From the IMG/VR virus record IMGVR_UViG_3300020470_000126, positions 1 to 31,249 of that record: a stretch of 31,249 bases of DNA, one strand, 5' to 3'. Origin of the DNA: a virus. Positions 14,050 to 20,674 of the stretch are shown here, piece by piece (position 1 is the stretch's first letter; each line of letters begins with the position of its first letter). The notes beneath the pieces are model-generated. The model was not told the DNA's origin. It saw only the letters and a list, made by a program, of their open reading frames with translations, and did not search any database. The position numbers and the translations under genes were made by a program.

Positions 14050-14815
14050 ACATGTAATCAGAAATCCATTTGATATGAAGCCAGTTTTCAATCCATGTGA
14101 AAACCCAAAGTTTAATGCAAATGAAACTGACATACAAATTCAAGCACAGAGAAAAATAGAATTAGATAATTTAGGCCCAGACATTTGGTTTGAAACAGAT
14201 GTTGCAAAGGAAGAAAAACTTGCTGAAAGAACAGCAGCAAAATTATCATTGTTTAATCAACCTGATGATTATCAATTATTTACAGAATGTAATAGTATAA
14301 AAGATTTAGGTTTGGCGATTGAAGATGATGTAGTTATCATGCATAATGGTAAACTTGAAGCGTGCTTTGTGGCATTTCCGTCATCATGGAATGCAGGAGA
14401 TAAAGTAGGAAAAACTTTGGCAGAATTACATGAACCCATTGCAGATAATAAGGCATTAGTTCGTGCATCTGATGGCATCATAAGAGCCATGACAAGTGGG
14501 CAATCATATCATAGATATACTTGGGGTATATCATCTTTAGGTGGATATAGTAATCATCCAAAATATGATAGACCCGATTTTAATAGTTTAGATGATTTGA
14601 CATTCAGAGTAGAACATGAAAGGACTGCAACAGTCATAGAGGGGACCACAGCAGTCTTCTTAATACATGTTGATATCTACCCTCTAAAAGATGTCTTAAA
14701 GACTGATTTTGGACTGATTAAGGGGGCTATTGATAGTATGAGTGAGAGTGTATTAGAGTATAAGAATTTAGTAAAAGTAAAGGAGTTGATGAATGAACAT
14801 ATTTTATCTACATGA
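14042..14815 (+). CDS. DUF3445 / heme-dependent oxidative N-demethylase-like protein
   Basis: A 257-residue protein. Residues 112-130 (FPSSWNAGDKVGKTLAELH, then EPI) match the signature of the DUF3445 family, followed by conserved elements (HRYTWGISSLGG at about 157, FRVEHERTATV at about 189, and AVFLIHVDIYPL at about 204). Members include a heme-dependent oxidative N-demethylase subunit and dimethylamine monooxygenase components that convert methylated amines to amine plus formaldehyde. If active, the phage copy would process methylated amines, abundant in seawater. The heme ligand cannot be confirmed by eye. It overlaps the next gene by 23 bases. Confidence 0.68.
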   Translation: MFEHVIRNPFDMKPVFNPCENPKFNANETDIQIQAQRKIELDNLGPDIWFETDVAKEEKLAERTAAKLSLFNQPDDYQLFTECNSIKDLGLAIEDDVVIMHNGKLEACFVAFPSSWNAGDKVGKTLAELHEPIADNKALVRASDGIIRAMTSGQSYHRYTWGISSLGGYSNHPKYDRPDFNSLDDLTFRVEHERTATVIEGTTAVFLIHVDIYPLKDVLKTDFGLIKGAIDSMSESVLEYKNLVKVKELMNEHILST

Positions 14816-15332
14816 AGACCCAATACAAAATATCAAGTGGCATGTTGATAAACATGTTGTAAAAATGGCAACAGAATATGCACAATTACTATCTACTGCA
14901 CATAGGTTTTTAGATGGTGAATTGTATGAAGACAGAACAAAAAATAATCACAGAATCAAAAGGTGGAAACTACCTGATGAAAGGGAAAGTATATTGTACA
15001 AAGCAAGTCATGTGAATCATCCTTGTAATGTGTGGGTGCGTGAAAGTAAATCAAATTATCGTTTGATGTACGAGATTTACATGGCTTGTCTTTCGGAATA
15101 TACATATAGATATGGAAAAATACATGGTGCATCGAAACCATCTATTAGTCTATTAAGGGCACCAAACAATATTAAAGACATTGGACTGACGGAAGTACCT
15201 CAGGCAATGCCAGAATATTGTAAGGTGGTGGGCAATCCTATTCAGGCATATAAAAATTATTATATGAATGAAAAGAAAGGATTTGCGAATTGGAAAAATA
15301 GAACGAGGCCAGAATGGTATGGAAATATTTAA
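14793..15332 (+). CDS. Conserved phage protein with DKHVVKM signature
   Basis: A 179-residue protein with AGGAG 7 bases before the ATG. It belongs to a family seen in many marine phages: MNIFYLHEDPIQNIKWHVDKHVVKM at the start, LLSTAHRFLDG, NHPCNVWVRESKSNY, EYTYRYGKIHGA, then QAMPEYCKV and AYKNYYMNEKK...W...RPEWY at the end. The conserved H, K, R and W pattern suggests an enzyme or nucleic-acid-binding protein, possibly distantly related to pyrimidine-dimer glycosylases, which I cannot confirm. Confidence 0.62.
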   Translation: MNIFYLHEDPIQNIKWHVDKHVVKMATEYAQLLSTAHRFLDGELYEDRTKNNHRIKRWKLPDERESILYKASHVNHPCNVWVRESKSNYRLMYEIYMACLSEYTYRYGKIHGASKPSISLLRAPNNIKDIGLTEVPQAMPEYCKVVGNPIQAYKNYYMNEKKGFANWKNRTRPEWYGNI

Positions 15333-15531
15333 CAGTAAAGACTTAACAGAAGATGTTGAAGGTTTAAAACTTATGGTTAAAAATTTAGAAGCAACTGTTA
15401 GTGATTTAGAAAAGAAAATTATATCACTAGAATATGCATGTGATACAAATGCAAATGAAGTTGAAGAATTACATGCAGCTGTAAATGATTTAGAACCAGA
15501 TATATCAGAAGTGGAGTTTCCAAAAAATTAA
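15319..15531 (+). CDS. Small coiled-coil protein, 70 aa
   Basis: The frame opens earlier (ATG 15268) but that part overlaps the previous gene; the ATG at 15319 gives a compact product. The sequence is a heptad coiled coil (DVEGLKLMVKNLEATVSDLEKKIISLEYACDTNANEVEELHAAVNDLE), acidic overall. Likely a small oligomeric or scaffold-type protein. Start uncertain, function unknown. Confidence 0.55.
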   Translation: MEIFNSKDLTEDVEGLKLMVKNLEATVSDLEKKIISLEYACDTNANEVEELHAAVNDLEPDISEVEFPKN

Positions 15532-15533
15532 TA

Positions 15534-15836
15534 ATGCCAACATATACATTTAAAAATAATGACACAGGTGAAGTGTTCGATAAAGTGATGAAAATTGCTG
15601 AGAAAGAACCTTATCTAAAAGATAATCCAAATATATCACCTGTACTAACAGCACCTAATTTTGTAGGTGACCACATTATTAAAAAAATGGATGGTGGAAT
15701 GAAAGAAACTTTACAAAAGATTGCTGATAAAAACCCGAATACCCCTCTTGCAGACAGATTTTCAAGAAGGTCTTCAAAGGATATTCAAAAGGAAAAAGTG
15801 GTTAAGAAGTATAATTTAAAAGACACCATAGTATAA
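15534..15836 (+). CDS. FmdB-like N-terminal protein, conserved in T4-like phages, 100 aa
   Basis: It begins MPTYTFKNNDTGEVFDKVMKIAEKEPYLKDNP, the same lead-in as FmdB-type regulatory proteins, but lacks their zinc-binding cysteines. The middle (ISPVLTAPNFVGD) and basic tail (KVVKKYNLKDTIV) are conserved in cyanophage-type relatives. The gene starts 2 bases after the preceding stop and its stop codon lies inside the late promoter at 15832. Function unknown. Confidence 0.62.
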   Translation: MPTYTFKNNDTGEVFDKVMKIAEKEPYLKDNPNISPVLTAPNFVGDHIIKKMDGGMKETLQKIADKNPNTPLADRFSRRSSKDIQKEKVVKKYNLKDTIV

Positions 15837-15839
15837 ATA
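15832..15839 (+). promoter_or_regulatory. T4-type late promoter TATAAATA
   Basis: Exact box overlapping the preceding stop codon. It predicts a start near 15845 and a leader of about 96 bases containing the hairpin at 15887. Downstream and co-directional are dsrC, phoH, lysozyme, exonuclease, iscA-type and dsrA genes. Confidence 0.7.
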
Positions 15840-15886
15840 GTACTGTGATATAATCAATATATTAGTTTTTAATAGATTGTACACAG

Positions 15887-15914
15887 GGGATTAACTCATG
15901 GATTAGTTAATCCC
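15887..15914 (+). terminator. 10-bp hairpin followed by T-rich stretch
   Basis: Perfect stem GGGATTAACT/AGTTAATCCC with loop CATGGATT, then TACTTTTATA. It may terminate upstream transcripts. Because it also lies between a late promoter and the next gene, it may instead be a leader structure or attenuator. Confidence 0.55.
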
Positions 15915-15940
15915 TACTTTTATAGGATAGGGTGAATATT

Positions 15941-16090
15941 ATGACACAAAATATAAAAACAAGAAATTTCGTACAAAAATATTTAAAAAGATTTTGTAGA
16001 GCAACAGTAGAAGTTGACAGAAAAAAAGAATCTAAAAAAGGTTATGTTAAACATAAAGGTGATATAGATGGCGAAACCAGAAGTAGGTGA
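15941..16090 (+). CDS. Small basic phage protein, 49 aa
   Basis: A 49-residue, Lys/Arg-rich frame with AGGGTGA upstream. The pattern NFVQKYLKRF...VEVDRKKESKKGYVKHKGD is a recurrent small protein of T4-like marine phages. It overlaps the next gene by 23 bases. The high positive charge suggests nucleic-acid binding; nothing more can be said. Confidence 0.6.
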   Translation: MTQNIKTRNFVQKYLKRFCRATVEVDRKKESKKGYVKHKGDIDGETRSR

Positions 16091-16271
16091 TACGATTGAA
16101 CATTCTGAACCTTATTTTGATAGAGTTGCTACAGGTAAAGTAGTGCAGTTATTAGATACTCAATTTTTGTATGAAGTTCATAAAATAGTTGAAAAGGGTA
16201 GAGAAAAAATACCTGCAGATAAAACAAGTACCAGAATGTGTATGTTTGATGAATCTTGGAAAAAAATTTAG
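16068..16271 (+). CDS. Small conserved phage protein, 67 aa
   Basis: A 67-residue mostly beta protein (VGDTIEHSEPYFDRVATGKVVQLLDTQFLYEVH), with a KOW-like turn pattern (a short barrel that may bind RNA or DNA). It lies inside the dsrC-phoH transcript, 9 bases before dsrC. No catalytic residue pattern is seen. Confidence 0.58.
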   Translation: MAKPEVGDTIEHSEPYFDRVATGKVVQLLDTQFLYEVHKIVEKGREKIPADKTSTRMCMFDESWKKI

Positions 16272-16280
16272 GAAATAGTT

Positions 16281-16610
16281 ATGATAGAAATAAATGGTAA
16301 ACAATTAGAAGTAGATGAAGAAGGTTATCTTTCTAATCTAAATGATTGGGAAAAAGATGTTGCAACAGTAATGGCAAAAGAAGATGGTATTGATTTATCA
16401 GAAGACCATTGGGAGATAATTAATTTTCTTCGTGAGTATTATGAAGAATATCAAATTGCACCTGCCGTTAGAGTTTTAACAAAAGCAGTAGGAAAGAAAT
16501 TAGGAAAAGATAAAGGTAATAGTAAATATCTTTATGAGTTATTTCCATATGGCCCTGGTAAACAAGCATGTAAATTTGCTGGATTACCTAAACCAACAGG
16601 TTGCGTATAA
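16281..16610 (+). CDS. dsrC: DsrC, two-cysteine sulfur carrier of the Dsr pathway
   Basis: A 109-residue protein of normal DsrC length. It has the expected DEEGYLSNLNDWEKDVA start, the HWEIINFLREYYEEYQIAPAVR core and the flexible C-terminal arm ending GKQACKFAGLPKPTGCV. Both redox cysteines are present: C97 and the penultimate C108, separated by 10 residues, which defines true DsrC rather than TusE. The arm carries a sulfur atom as a trisulfide to or from DsrAB and hands electrons to the membrane complex. Phage dsrC genes have been reported from sulfur-oxidiser viruses. Confidence 0.93.
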   Translation: MIEINGKQLEVDEEGYLSNLNDWEKDVATVMAKEDGIDLSEDHWEIINFLREYYEEYQIAPAVRVLTKAVGKKLGKDKGNSKYLYELFPYGPGKQACKFAGLPKPTGCV

Positions 16611-17317
16611 TGTCAAAAAAGAAAGAAATACATTCTGGTGATTTGGTAAAAATTGAACCAATTACAGATAATCAAAAATTAGTATTTGAAGGTCATAAAG
16701 CAGAGAAGAATGGTTTTTTCTTTGGATGTGCTGGTACAGGTAAAACATTTGTATCATTATATCTTGCATTACAAGATGTTCTTAAACATGGAACACCATA
16801 TGAAAGAGTTGTGATTGTTCGTTCATTGATACCAACAAGAGAAATAGGATTTCTACCTGGTGATGAAGAAGACAAGGCAGCATTGTATCAAGTGCCATAT
16901 GCAAACATGGTACAGTTTATGTTCAAACAACCTAATGAAGATGCATTTAGAGGGTTATATGATGCACTTAAAAGACAAGGAAGTTTACATTTTGTATCAA
17001 CATCATTTTTGAGAGGATTAACTTTTGACAATTCAATTATTATAGTTGATGAATGCCAAAACTTAAACTTTCATGAATTAGATACTATTATCACAAGAGT
17101 AGGACAAGATTCTAAAATAATATTCTGTGGTGATTTTAGTCAAACAGATTTAACAAAAACAAATGAAAGAAATGGTCTACATGATTTTTTAAGAATACTA
17201 GAGAACATGGAAGAATTTAATTGTGTAGAATTTGACATACCAGATATTGTAAGGTCTGGTTTTGTAAGAAACTATTTAATTGAAAAAACTAAACTTGGTA
17301 TAGGGGTAGACTTGTGA
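16610..17317 (+). CDS. phoH: PhoH-like P-loop ATPase
   Basis: A 235-residue protein of the PhoH family, common in marine phages. Walker A is GCAGTGKT at about 39-46, followed by the PhoH-specific VRSLIPTREIGFLPGD and Walker B IIVDECQN at about 144, then FCGDFSQTDL (sensor region). ATP-dependent; RNA helicase/nuclease-linked activity is reported in bacteria, and the phage role is unclear. Start is the ATG in a TAATG overlap with dsrC. Confidence 0.9.
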   Translation: MSKKKEIHSGDLVKIEPITDNQKLVFEGHKAEKNGFFFGCAGTGKTFVSLYLALQDVLKHGTPYERVVIVRSLIPTREIGFLPGDEEDKAALYQVPYANMVQFMFKQPNEDAFRGLYDALKRQGSLHFVSTSFLRGLTFDNSIIIVDECQNLNFHELDTIITRVGQDSKIIFCGDFSQTDLTKTNERNGLHDFLRILENMEEFNCVEFDIPDIVRSGFVRNYLIEKTKLGIGVDL

Positions 17318-17757
17318 AAATTAGTTTAGAGGGTTTATCTCTCATTAAAAAGTTTGAGGGTTGTAAATTAAAAGCATATAAATGTTCTGCAGGAGTATGG
17401 ACTATAGGTTATGGTCATACTGAGGGAGTACAAGAAGGTGATACTTGTACACAAGAGGAAGCTGAAAAATTATTAAGAGGTGATATCTTTAAATTTGAAG
17501 AATATGTAGAAGACAATGTAATAGTTGAATTAGACCAAAGTCAATTTGACGCATTAGTTGCATGGACATTTAATTTAGGCCCAGGTAATCTAAGAGAATC
17601 AACAATGTTAAAAAAATTAAATAACCAAGAATATGAATCTGTGCCTTTTGAAATGAGAAGGTGGAATAAAGCAGGTGGTAAAACTTTAGATGGTTTAATT
17701 AGAAGACGCGAGGCAGAATCTTTACTCTTTGAAAGCAAGGAGTGGGAACATGTATAG
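17314..17757 (+). CDS. GH24 lysozyme (endolysin)
   Basis: A 147-residue T4/lambdoid-type lysozyme that hydrolyses peptidoglycan during lysis. The catalytic triad is E15-x8-C24-x5-T30 (FEGCKLKAYKCSAGVWT), the known variant in which Cys replaces Asp. TIGYGHT, FNLGPGNLRESTMLKKLN and MRRWNKAGGKTLDGLIRRREAE follow as in the family. There is no signal peptide or SAR domain, so release would depend on a holin. The start is GTG in a GTGA overlap with phoH. Confidence 0.88.
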   Translation: MKISLEGLSLIKKFEGCKLKAYKCSAGVWTIGYGHTEGVQEGDTCTQEEAEKLLRGDIFKFEEYVEDNVIVELDQSQFDALVAWTFNLGPGNLRESTMLKKLNNQEYESVPFEMRRWNKAGGKTLDGLIRRREAESLLFESKEWEHV

Positions 17758-17760
17758 ATA

Positions 17761-18429
17761 ATGGCATTATTAGATTTCCCTGTCTTAAAAACAAAGACAG
17801 TTGATAAACAAAGATTTTATATAACACCAGAGGGTAATGAGTATCCCTCTATTACCACAGTTCTGTCACCTCGAAATAAAGAAGGTTTGATGAAGTGGCG
17901 TAAGAAAGTTGGAAATGATGTTGCAACACACATAGCAAATAAGGCCGCAGTAAGAGGTTCGAAAGTTCATAAAATGTGTGAAGATTATCTAAATGGATTA
18001 GATATGGAAAAACATAAAAAAGACTTTTTACCTTATTGTTTATTTAACGAATTAAAAGATAAGACTTTTGACAACATAAATGAAGTGATTGGACAAGAGA
18101 TAACTTTATATTCTGATAAATATAAAGTAGCAGGAAGAACAGATTTGATAGCAAACTATAAACATGAGTTATCAATCGTAGATTTTAAAACATCTACAAA
18201 TGAGAGAAAGGATTCTTATAATGAAAATTACTATATTCAAACTGCGGCATATGCTGAAATGTTTGAAGAATTAACAGGTCAACCTATTAATCAAATAGTA
18301 ATTTTAGTTGTAACAGAAAATGGTACAGTACAAGAGTTTATTAAAGATAAACAAGAATACTTACCATTATTAGAAGAAACATTAGAGGAGTGGTACAATG
18401 CAGGTAACTTGGACAGAGAGTGCAGCTAA
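17761..18429 (+). CDS. PD-(D/E)XK exonuclease (RecB/Cas4-like)
   Basis: A 222-residue nuclease. Motifs appear in order: [11 protein letters not shown] (about 61-71, catalytic His region), [22 protein letters not shown] (D of motif II) and [10 protein letters not shown] (DxK), then [12 protein letters not shown] (motif QxxxY). This is the single-stranded/end-processing nuclease fold of RecB and Cas4, without a 4-cysteine cluster, so closer to phage exonucleases. It ends overlapping the iscA-like gene by 32 bases. Confidence 0.82.
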   Translation: MALLDFPVLKTKTVDKQRFYITPEGNEYPSITTVLSPRNKEGLMKWRKKVGNDVATHIANKAAVRGSKVHKMCEDYLNGLDMEKHKKDFLPYCLFNELKDKTFDNINEVIGQEITLYSDKYKVAGRTDLIANYKHELSIVDFKTSTNERKDSYNENYYIQTAAYAEMFEELTGQPINQIVILVVTENGTVQEFIKDKQEYLPLLEETLEEWYNAGNLDRECS

Positions 18430-18724
18430 TCAAGCAAAAGTAATATTAGCAGGTGAGGGTGATGATAGATTAAATGTTCGTTGTTTCATACAAGGTGGTG
18501 GATGTTCTGGTTTTCAATATGGATTTACATTAGACCAACAAAAAGAAGATGACTATGTATTTGAAACAAATGGTGCAAAGTTATTGATAGACCCAATGAG
18601 TGGCGTTTATTTCAATGGGGCAACAATAGATTACAAAGATGACCCACTAAACGGCAGTATGTTTATAATCAATAATCCAAATGCAAAATCAACCTGTGGT
18701 TGTGGAAGTAGTGCGGCGTTCTAA
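18398..18724 (+). CDS. A-type iron-sulfur cluster carrier (IscA/ErpA/HesB-like)
   Basis: A 108-residue member of the HesB/IscA family. All three conserved cysteines are present: C36 (GGGCSGF) and C100/C102 (STCGCGSS), which bind and pass on Fe-S clusters. That separates it from DsrR of sulfur oxidisers, which is IscA-related but lacks these cysteines. It abuts dsrA with one base between stop and start, which suggests translational coupling and that the carrier helps mature the [4Fe-4S] clusters of DsrA. Ribosome site AGAGGAG 7 bases before the ATG. Confidence 0.9.
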   Translation: MQVTWTESAANQAKVILAGEGDDRLNVRCFIQGGGCSGFQYGFTLDQQKEDDYVFETNGAKLLIDPMSGVYFNGATIDYKDDPLNGSMFIINNPNAKSTCGCGSSAAF

Positions 18725-18725
18725 C

Positions 18726-20021
18726 ATGTCAGTAAAAGAAGAAGAAATAAAAAACTTTCAGTCTAGTATTAAATTTACTAAACATGAAACACCTATGTTA
18801 GATGAGTTAGAGAATGGCCCATGGCCTTCTTTTATTTCTGGTATCAAAACACTTAGAGATAAACACCCAGAAGAAAGAATTAATAAAATGACTAATGACT
18901 TATTAGGTCAATTAGAACATTCGTATGAAACAAGAAAAGGTTATTGGAAAGGTGGTACAGTATCAGTTTATGGATATGGTGGTGGTATCATACCTAGATT
19001 CTCAGAAGTAGGTAATCAATTCCCAGAATCAAAAGAGTTTCATACATTAAGAGTGCAACCACCTGCAGGTAATTACTATACAACAGATGCACTTAGAAAG
19101 TTAGCAGATTCATGGGAAAAGTATGGTTCTGGTTTGGTCACATTTCATGGTCAAACAGGAAACATTATGTTTATAGGTTCTACCACAGATGCCACTCAAC
19201 ACTTTTTTGATGAAATAAATGATTATGGATTTGATTTAGGTGGAGCAGGGCCATGTGTTAGAACTGCTATGTCATGTGTTGGTGCAGGCCGCTGTGAAAT
19301 GTCGAACATAAACGAACATAAGGCACACAGACTTTTAGTTAATAACTTCATGGATGATATGCACAGACCTGCTCTTCCATATAAATTTAAATTCAAAGTA
19401 TCGGGTTGTCCTAATGACTGTATGAACAGTATTGAAAGGGCAGATATGTCTATCATAGGAACATGGCGTGATGACATGCAAGTAAATCAAGAAGAATGGA
19501 AAAAATTCTTAAAAGAAAAGGGAAGAAAATATGCGATTGATAATATCATCACTAGATGTCCTACTAATTCTTTATCTCTTAGTGATGATGATACACTTGA
19601 TGTAGATAACAAGTCTTGTGTAAGATGTATGCATTGTCTGAATGTTGTTCCTAAGGCATTACACCCAGGTGATGATAAAGGTGCAACAATTCTAATGGGT
19701 GGTAAAAGAACATTGAAGATTGGTGACCTTATGGGTACAGTCATTAAACCATTTATTAAATTAGAAACAGAGGAAGATTGGGAATATCTAGTAGAGCTTG
19801 CAGAGAAAACAATAGACTTCTGGGCAGATAACGCATTAGAACACGAAAGATGCGGTGAGATGATTGAACGAATAGGATTACAAAACTTCTTAGATGGTAT
19901 CGAAGAAGATGTAGATGTTAATATGGTTGGTCATCCTAGAGAATCAAGTTATGTTAGAACAGATGATTGGGATGAAGAAGCTAAGAAGTGGTATGAAAAA
20001 GCAGATGAAAGAATTGCTTAA
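18726..20021 (+). CDS. dsrA: DsrA, dissimilatory (reverse-type) sulfite reductase alpha subunit
   Basis: A full-length 431-residue alpha subunit. The DsrA block TVSVYGYGGGIIPRF and ESKEFHTLRVQPPAG is followed by GLVTFHGQTGNIMFIG. Siroheme-[4Fe-4S] ligands are complete: C184, C190, C228 and C232 (SCVGAGRC...GCPNDC). A ferredoxin-type domain uses C278 (RCPT) and C298, C301, C304 (SCVRCMHC). DsrAB is an alpha2beta2 enzyme. DsrB is not in the window, so the phage subunit presumably pairs with host DsrB. The ATG at 18726 fits DsrA length better than the upstream frame opening. Viral dsrA is known from SUP05-type phages. Confidence 0.93.
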   Translation: MSVKEEEIKNFQSSIKFTKHETPMLDELENGPWPSFISGIKTLRDKHPEERINKMTNDLLGQLEHSYETRKGYWKGGTVSVYGYGGGIIPRFSEVGNQFPESKEFHTLRVQPPAGNYYTTDALRKLADSWEKYGSGLVTFHGQTGNIMFIGSTTDATQHFFDEINDYGFDLGGAGPCVRTAMSCVGAGRCEMSNINEHKAHRLLVNNFMDDMHRPALPYKFKFKVSGCPNDCMNSIERADMSIIGTWRDDMQVNQEEWKKFLKEKGRKYAIDNIITRCPTNSLSLSDDDTLDVDNKSCVRCMHCLNVVPKALHPGDDKGATILMGGKRTLKIGDLMGTVIKPFIKLETEEDWEYLVELAEKTIDFWADNALEHERCGEMIERIGLQNFLDGIEEDVDVNMVGHPRESSYVRTDDWDEEAKKWYEKADERIA

Positions 20022-20027
20022 AAATAC

Positions 20028-20056
20028 TTGACATTTTTGTAACAACCTAGTATAAT
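20028..20056 (+). promoter_or_regulatory. Near-perfect sigma70 promoter upstream of the second dsrC-like gene
   Basis: TTGACA (20028-20033), 17-base spacer, TATAAT (20051-20056): both hexamers match consensus. It begins 6 bases after the dsrA stop. Predicted start near 20063, leader about 18 bases. It would give the downstream pair (dsrC-like, gene 33) an early or middle promoter of their own. Confidence 0.85.
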
Positions 20057-20080
20057 GGTTTTAAATAATTGGAGTATATT

Positions 20081-20377
20081 ATGGATTTAAACAGAGATGG
20101 TGACGGCTTTTTAGTCAATACAAATGACTGGTCAGAAGAAGTCATGAATCAAATGGCAGAAGAAGATGATTTTGTCATTACAGATGAAATCAAAACCTAC
20201 ATAGACAAAGCAAGAGAAATGTATAATGAAACAGGAACAGTTCCTGCAGTGCGCAACTTTGCAAAAGAATTTGGAATGGATAGAAAGGCAAGTAAGTTAT
20301 ATGAAGTTTTTAAATCAGGCCCAATGAAAAAGATTGCAAAATATGGTGGATTACCAAAACCAACGGGTTGTGTTTAA
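20081..20377 (+). CDS. Single-cysteine DsrC/TusE-like sulfur-relay protein
   Basis: A 98-residue DsrC-family protein with a strong ribosome site (GGAG, 6 bases upstream). It keeps the GDGFLVNTNDWSEEVMNQMAEED start, VPAVRNF core and the terminal GLPKPTGCV. Only the penultimate cysteine (C97) remains; the position of the second cysteine is A86 (GPMKKIAKYGG). Single-cysteine members behave like TusE, which relays sulfur for tRNA 2-thiouridine, and cannot form the intramolecular disulfide of DsrC. The window therefore has two paralogues with different cysteine chemistry. It ends in a TAATG overlap with gene 33. Confidence 0.85.
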   Translation: MDLNRDGDGFLVNTNDWSEEVMNQMAEEDDFVITDEIKTYIDKAREMYNETGTVPAVRNFAKEFGMDRKASKLYEVFKSGPMKKIAKYGGLPKPTGCV

Positions 20378-20610
20378 TGACTGATGATAAAAATACAGTC
20401 CACACCCCTAAGACATTTTCATTAGAGATAGAAAAGATTGCATTTGATAAAAGATGTACACATCTTGATGCAATATCTATCTATTGTGAAAAAATGGGTA
20501 TTGAACCTGTATCAGTTGCAAAATTATTAACAAAAAGTTTAAAAGAAAAAATAGAGGCAAATGCAAGAGATTTAAATTATCTTCCAAAGGCGGCAAAATT
20601 ACCTTTATAA
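20377..20610 (+). CDS. 33: gp33-like late transcription coactivator
   Basis: A 77-residue protein. KTFSLEIEKIAFDKRCTHLDAISIYCEKMGIEPVSVAKLLTKSLKEKIEANARDLNYLP matches short cyanophage-type gp33, the T4 protein that bridges RNA polymerase and the sliding clamp for late promoter firing. It sits upstream of the gene 59 homologue, as in T4 (33-59-32). Coupled by TAATG to the single-cysteine dsrC-like gene, so both come from the sigma70 promoter at 20028. That makes the late switch and the sulfur protein co-transcribed. Confidence 0.75.
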   Translation: MTDDKNTVHTPKTFSLEIEKIAFDKRCTHLDAISIYCEKMGIEPVSVAKLLTKSLKEKIEANARDLNYLPKAAKLPL

Positions 20611-20613
20611 ATA
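20606..20613 (+). promoter_or_regulatory. T4-type late promoter TATAAATA
   Basis: Exact box overlapping the end of gene 33. Predicted start near 20619, leader about 56 bases to the gene at 20675. Confidence 0.68.
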
Positions 20614-20674
20614 GAATTAGAGAAATATACTGTTTCTCAAAACAACAAACTATTAACAAGATAGGAGAAAAATA

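Noticed and set aside
15268-15318. Upstream start (ATG 15268) for the small coiled-coil gene
   Set aside because: It would overlap the previous gene by 65 bases and adds a basic segment unlike the rest; the ATG at 15319 is simpler.
18398-18724. DsrR
   Set aside because: DsrR is IscA-like but lacks the three cysteines; all three are present here, so a true A-type Fe-S carrier fits better.
18726-20021. Assimilatory sulfite or nitrite reductase
   Set aside because: The siroheme Cys motifs are common to both, but the blocks ahead (TVSVYGYGGGIIPRF, ESKEFHTLRVQPPAG) and the inserted ferredoxin domain are specific to DsrA.
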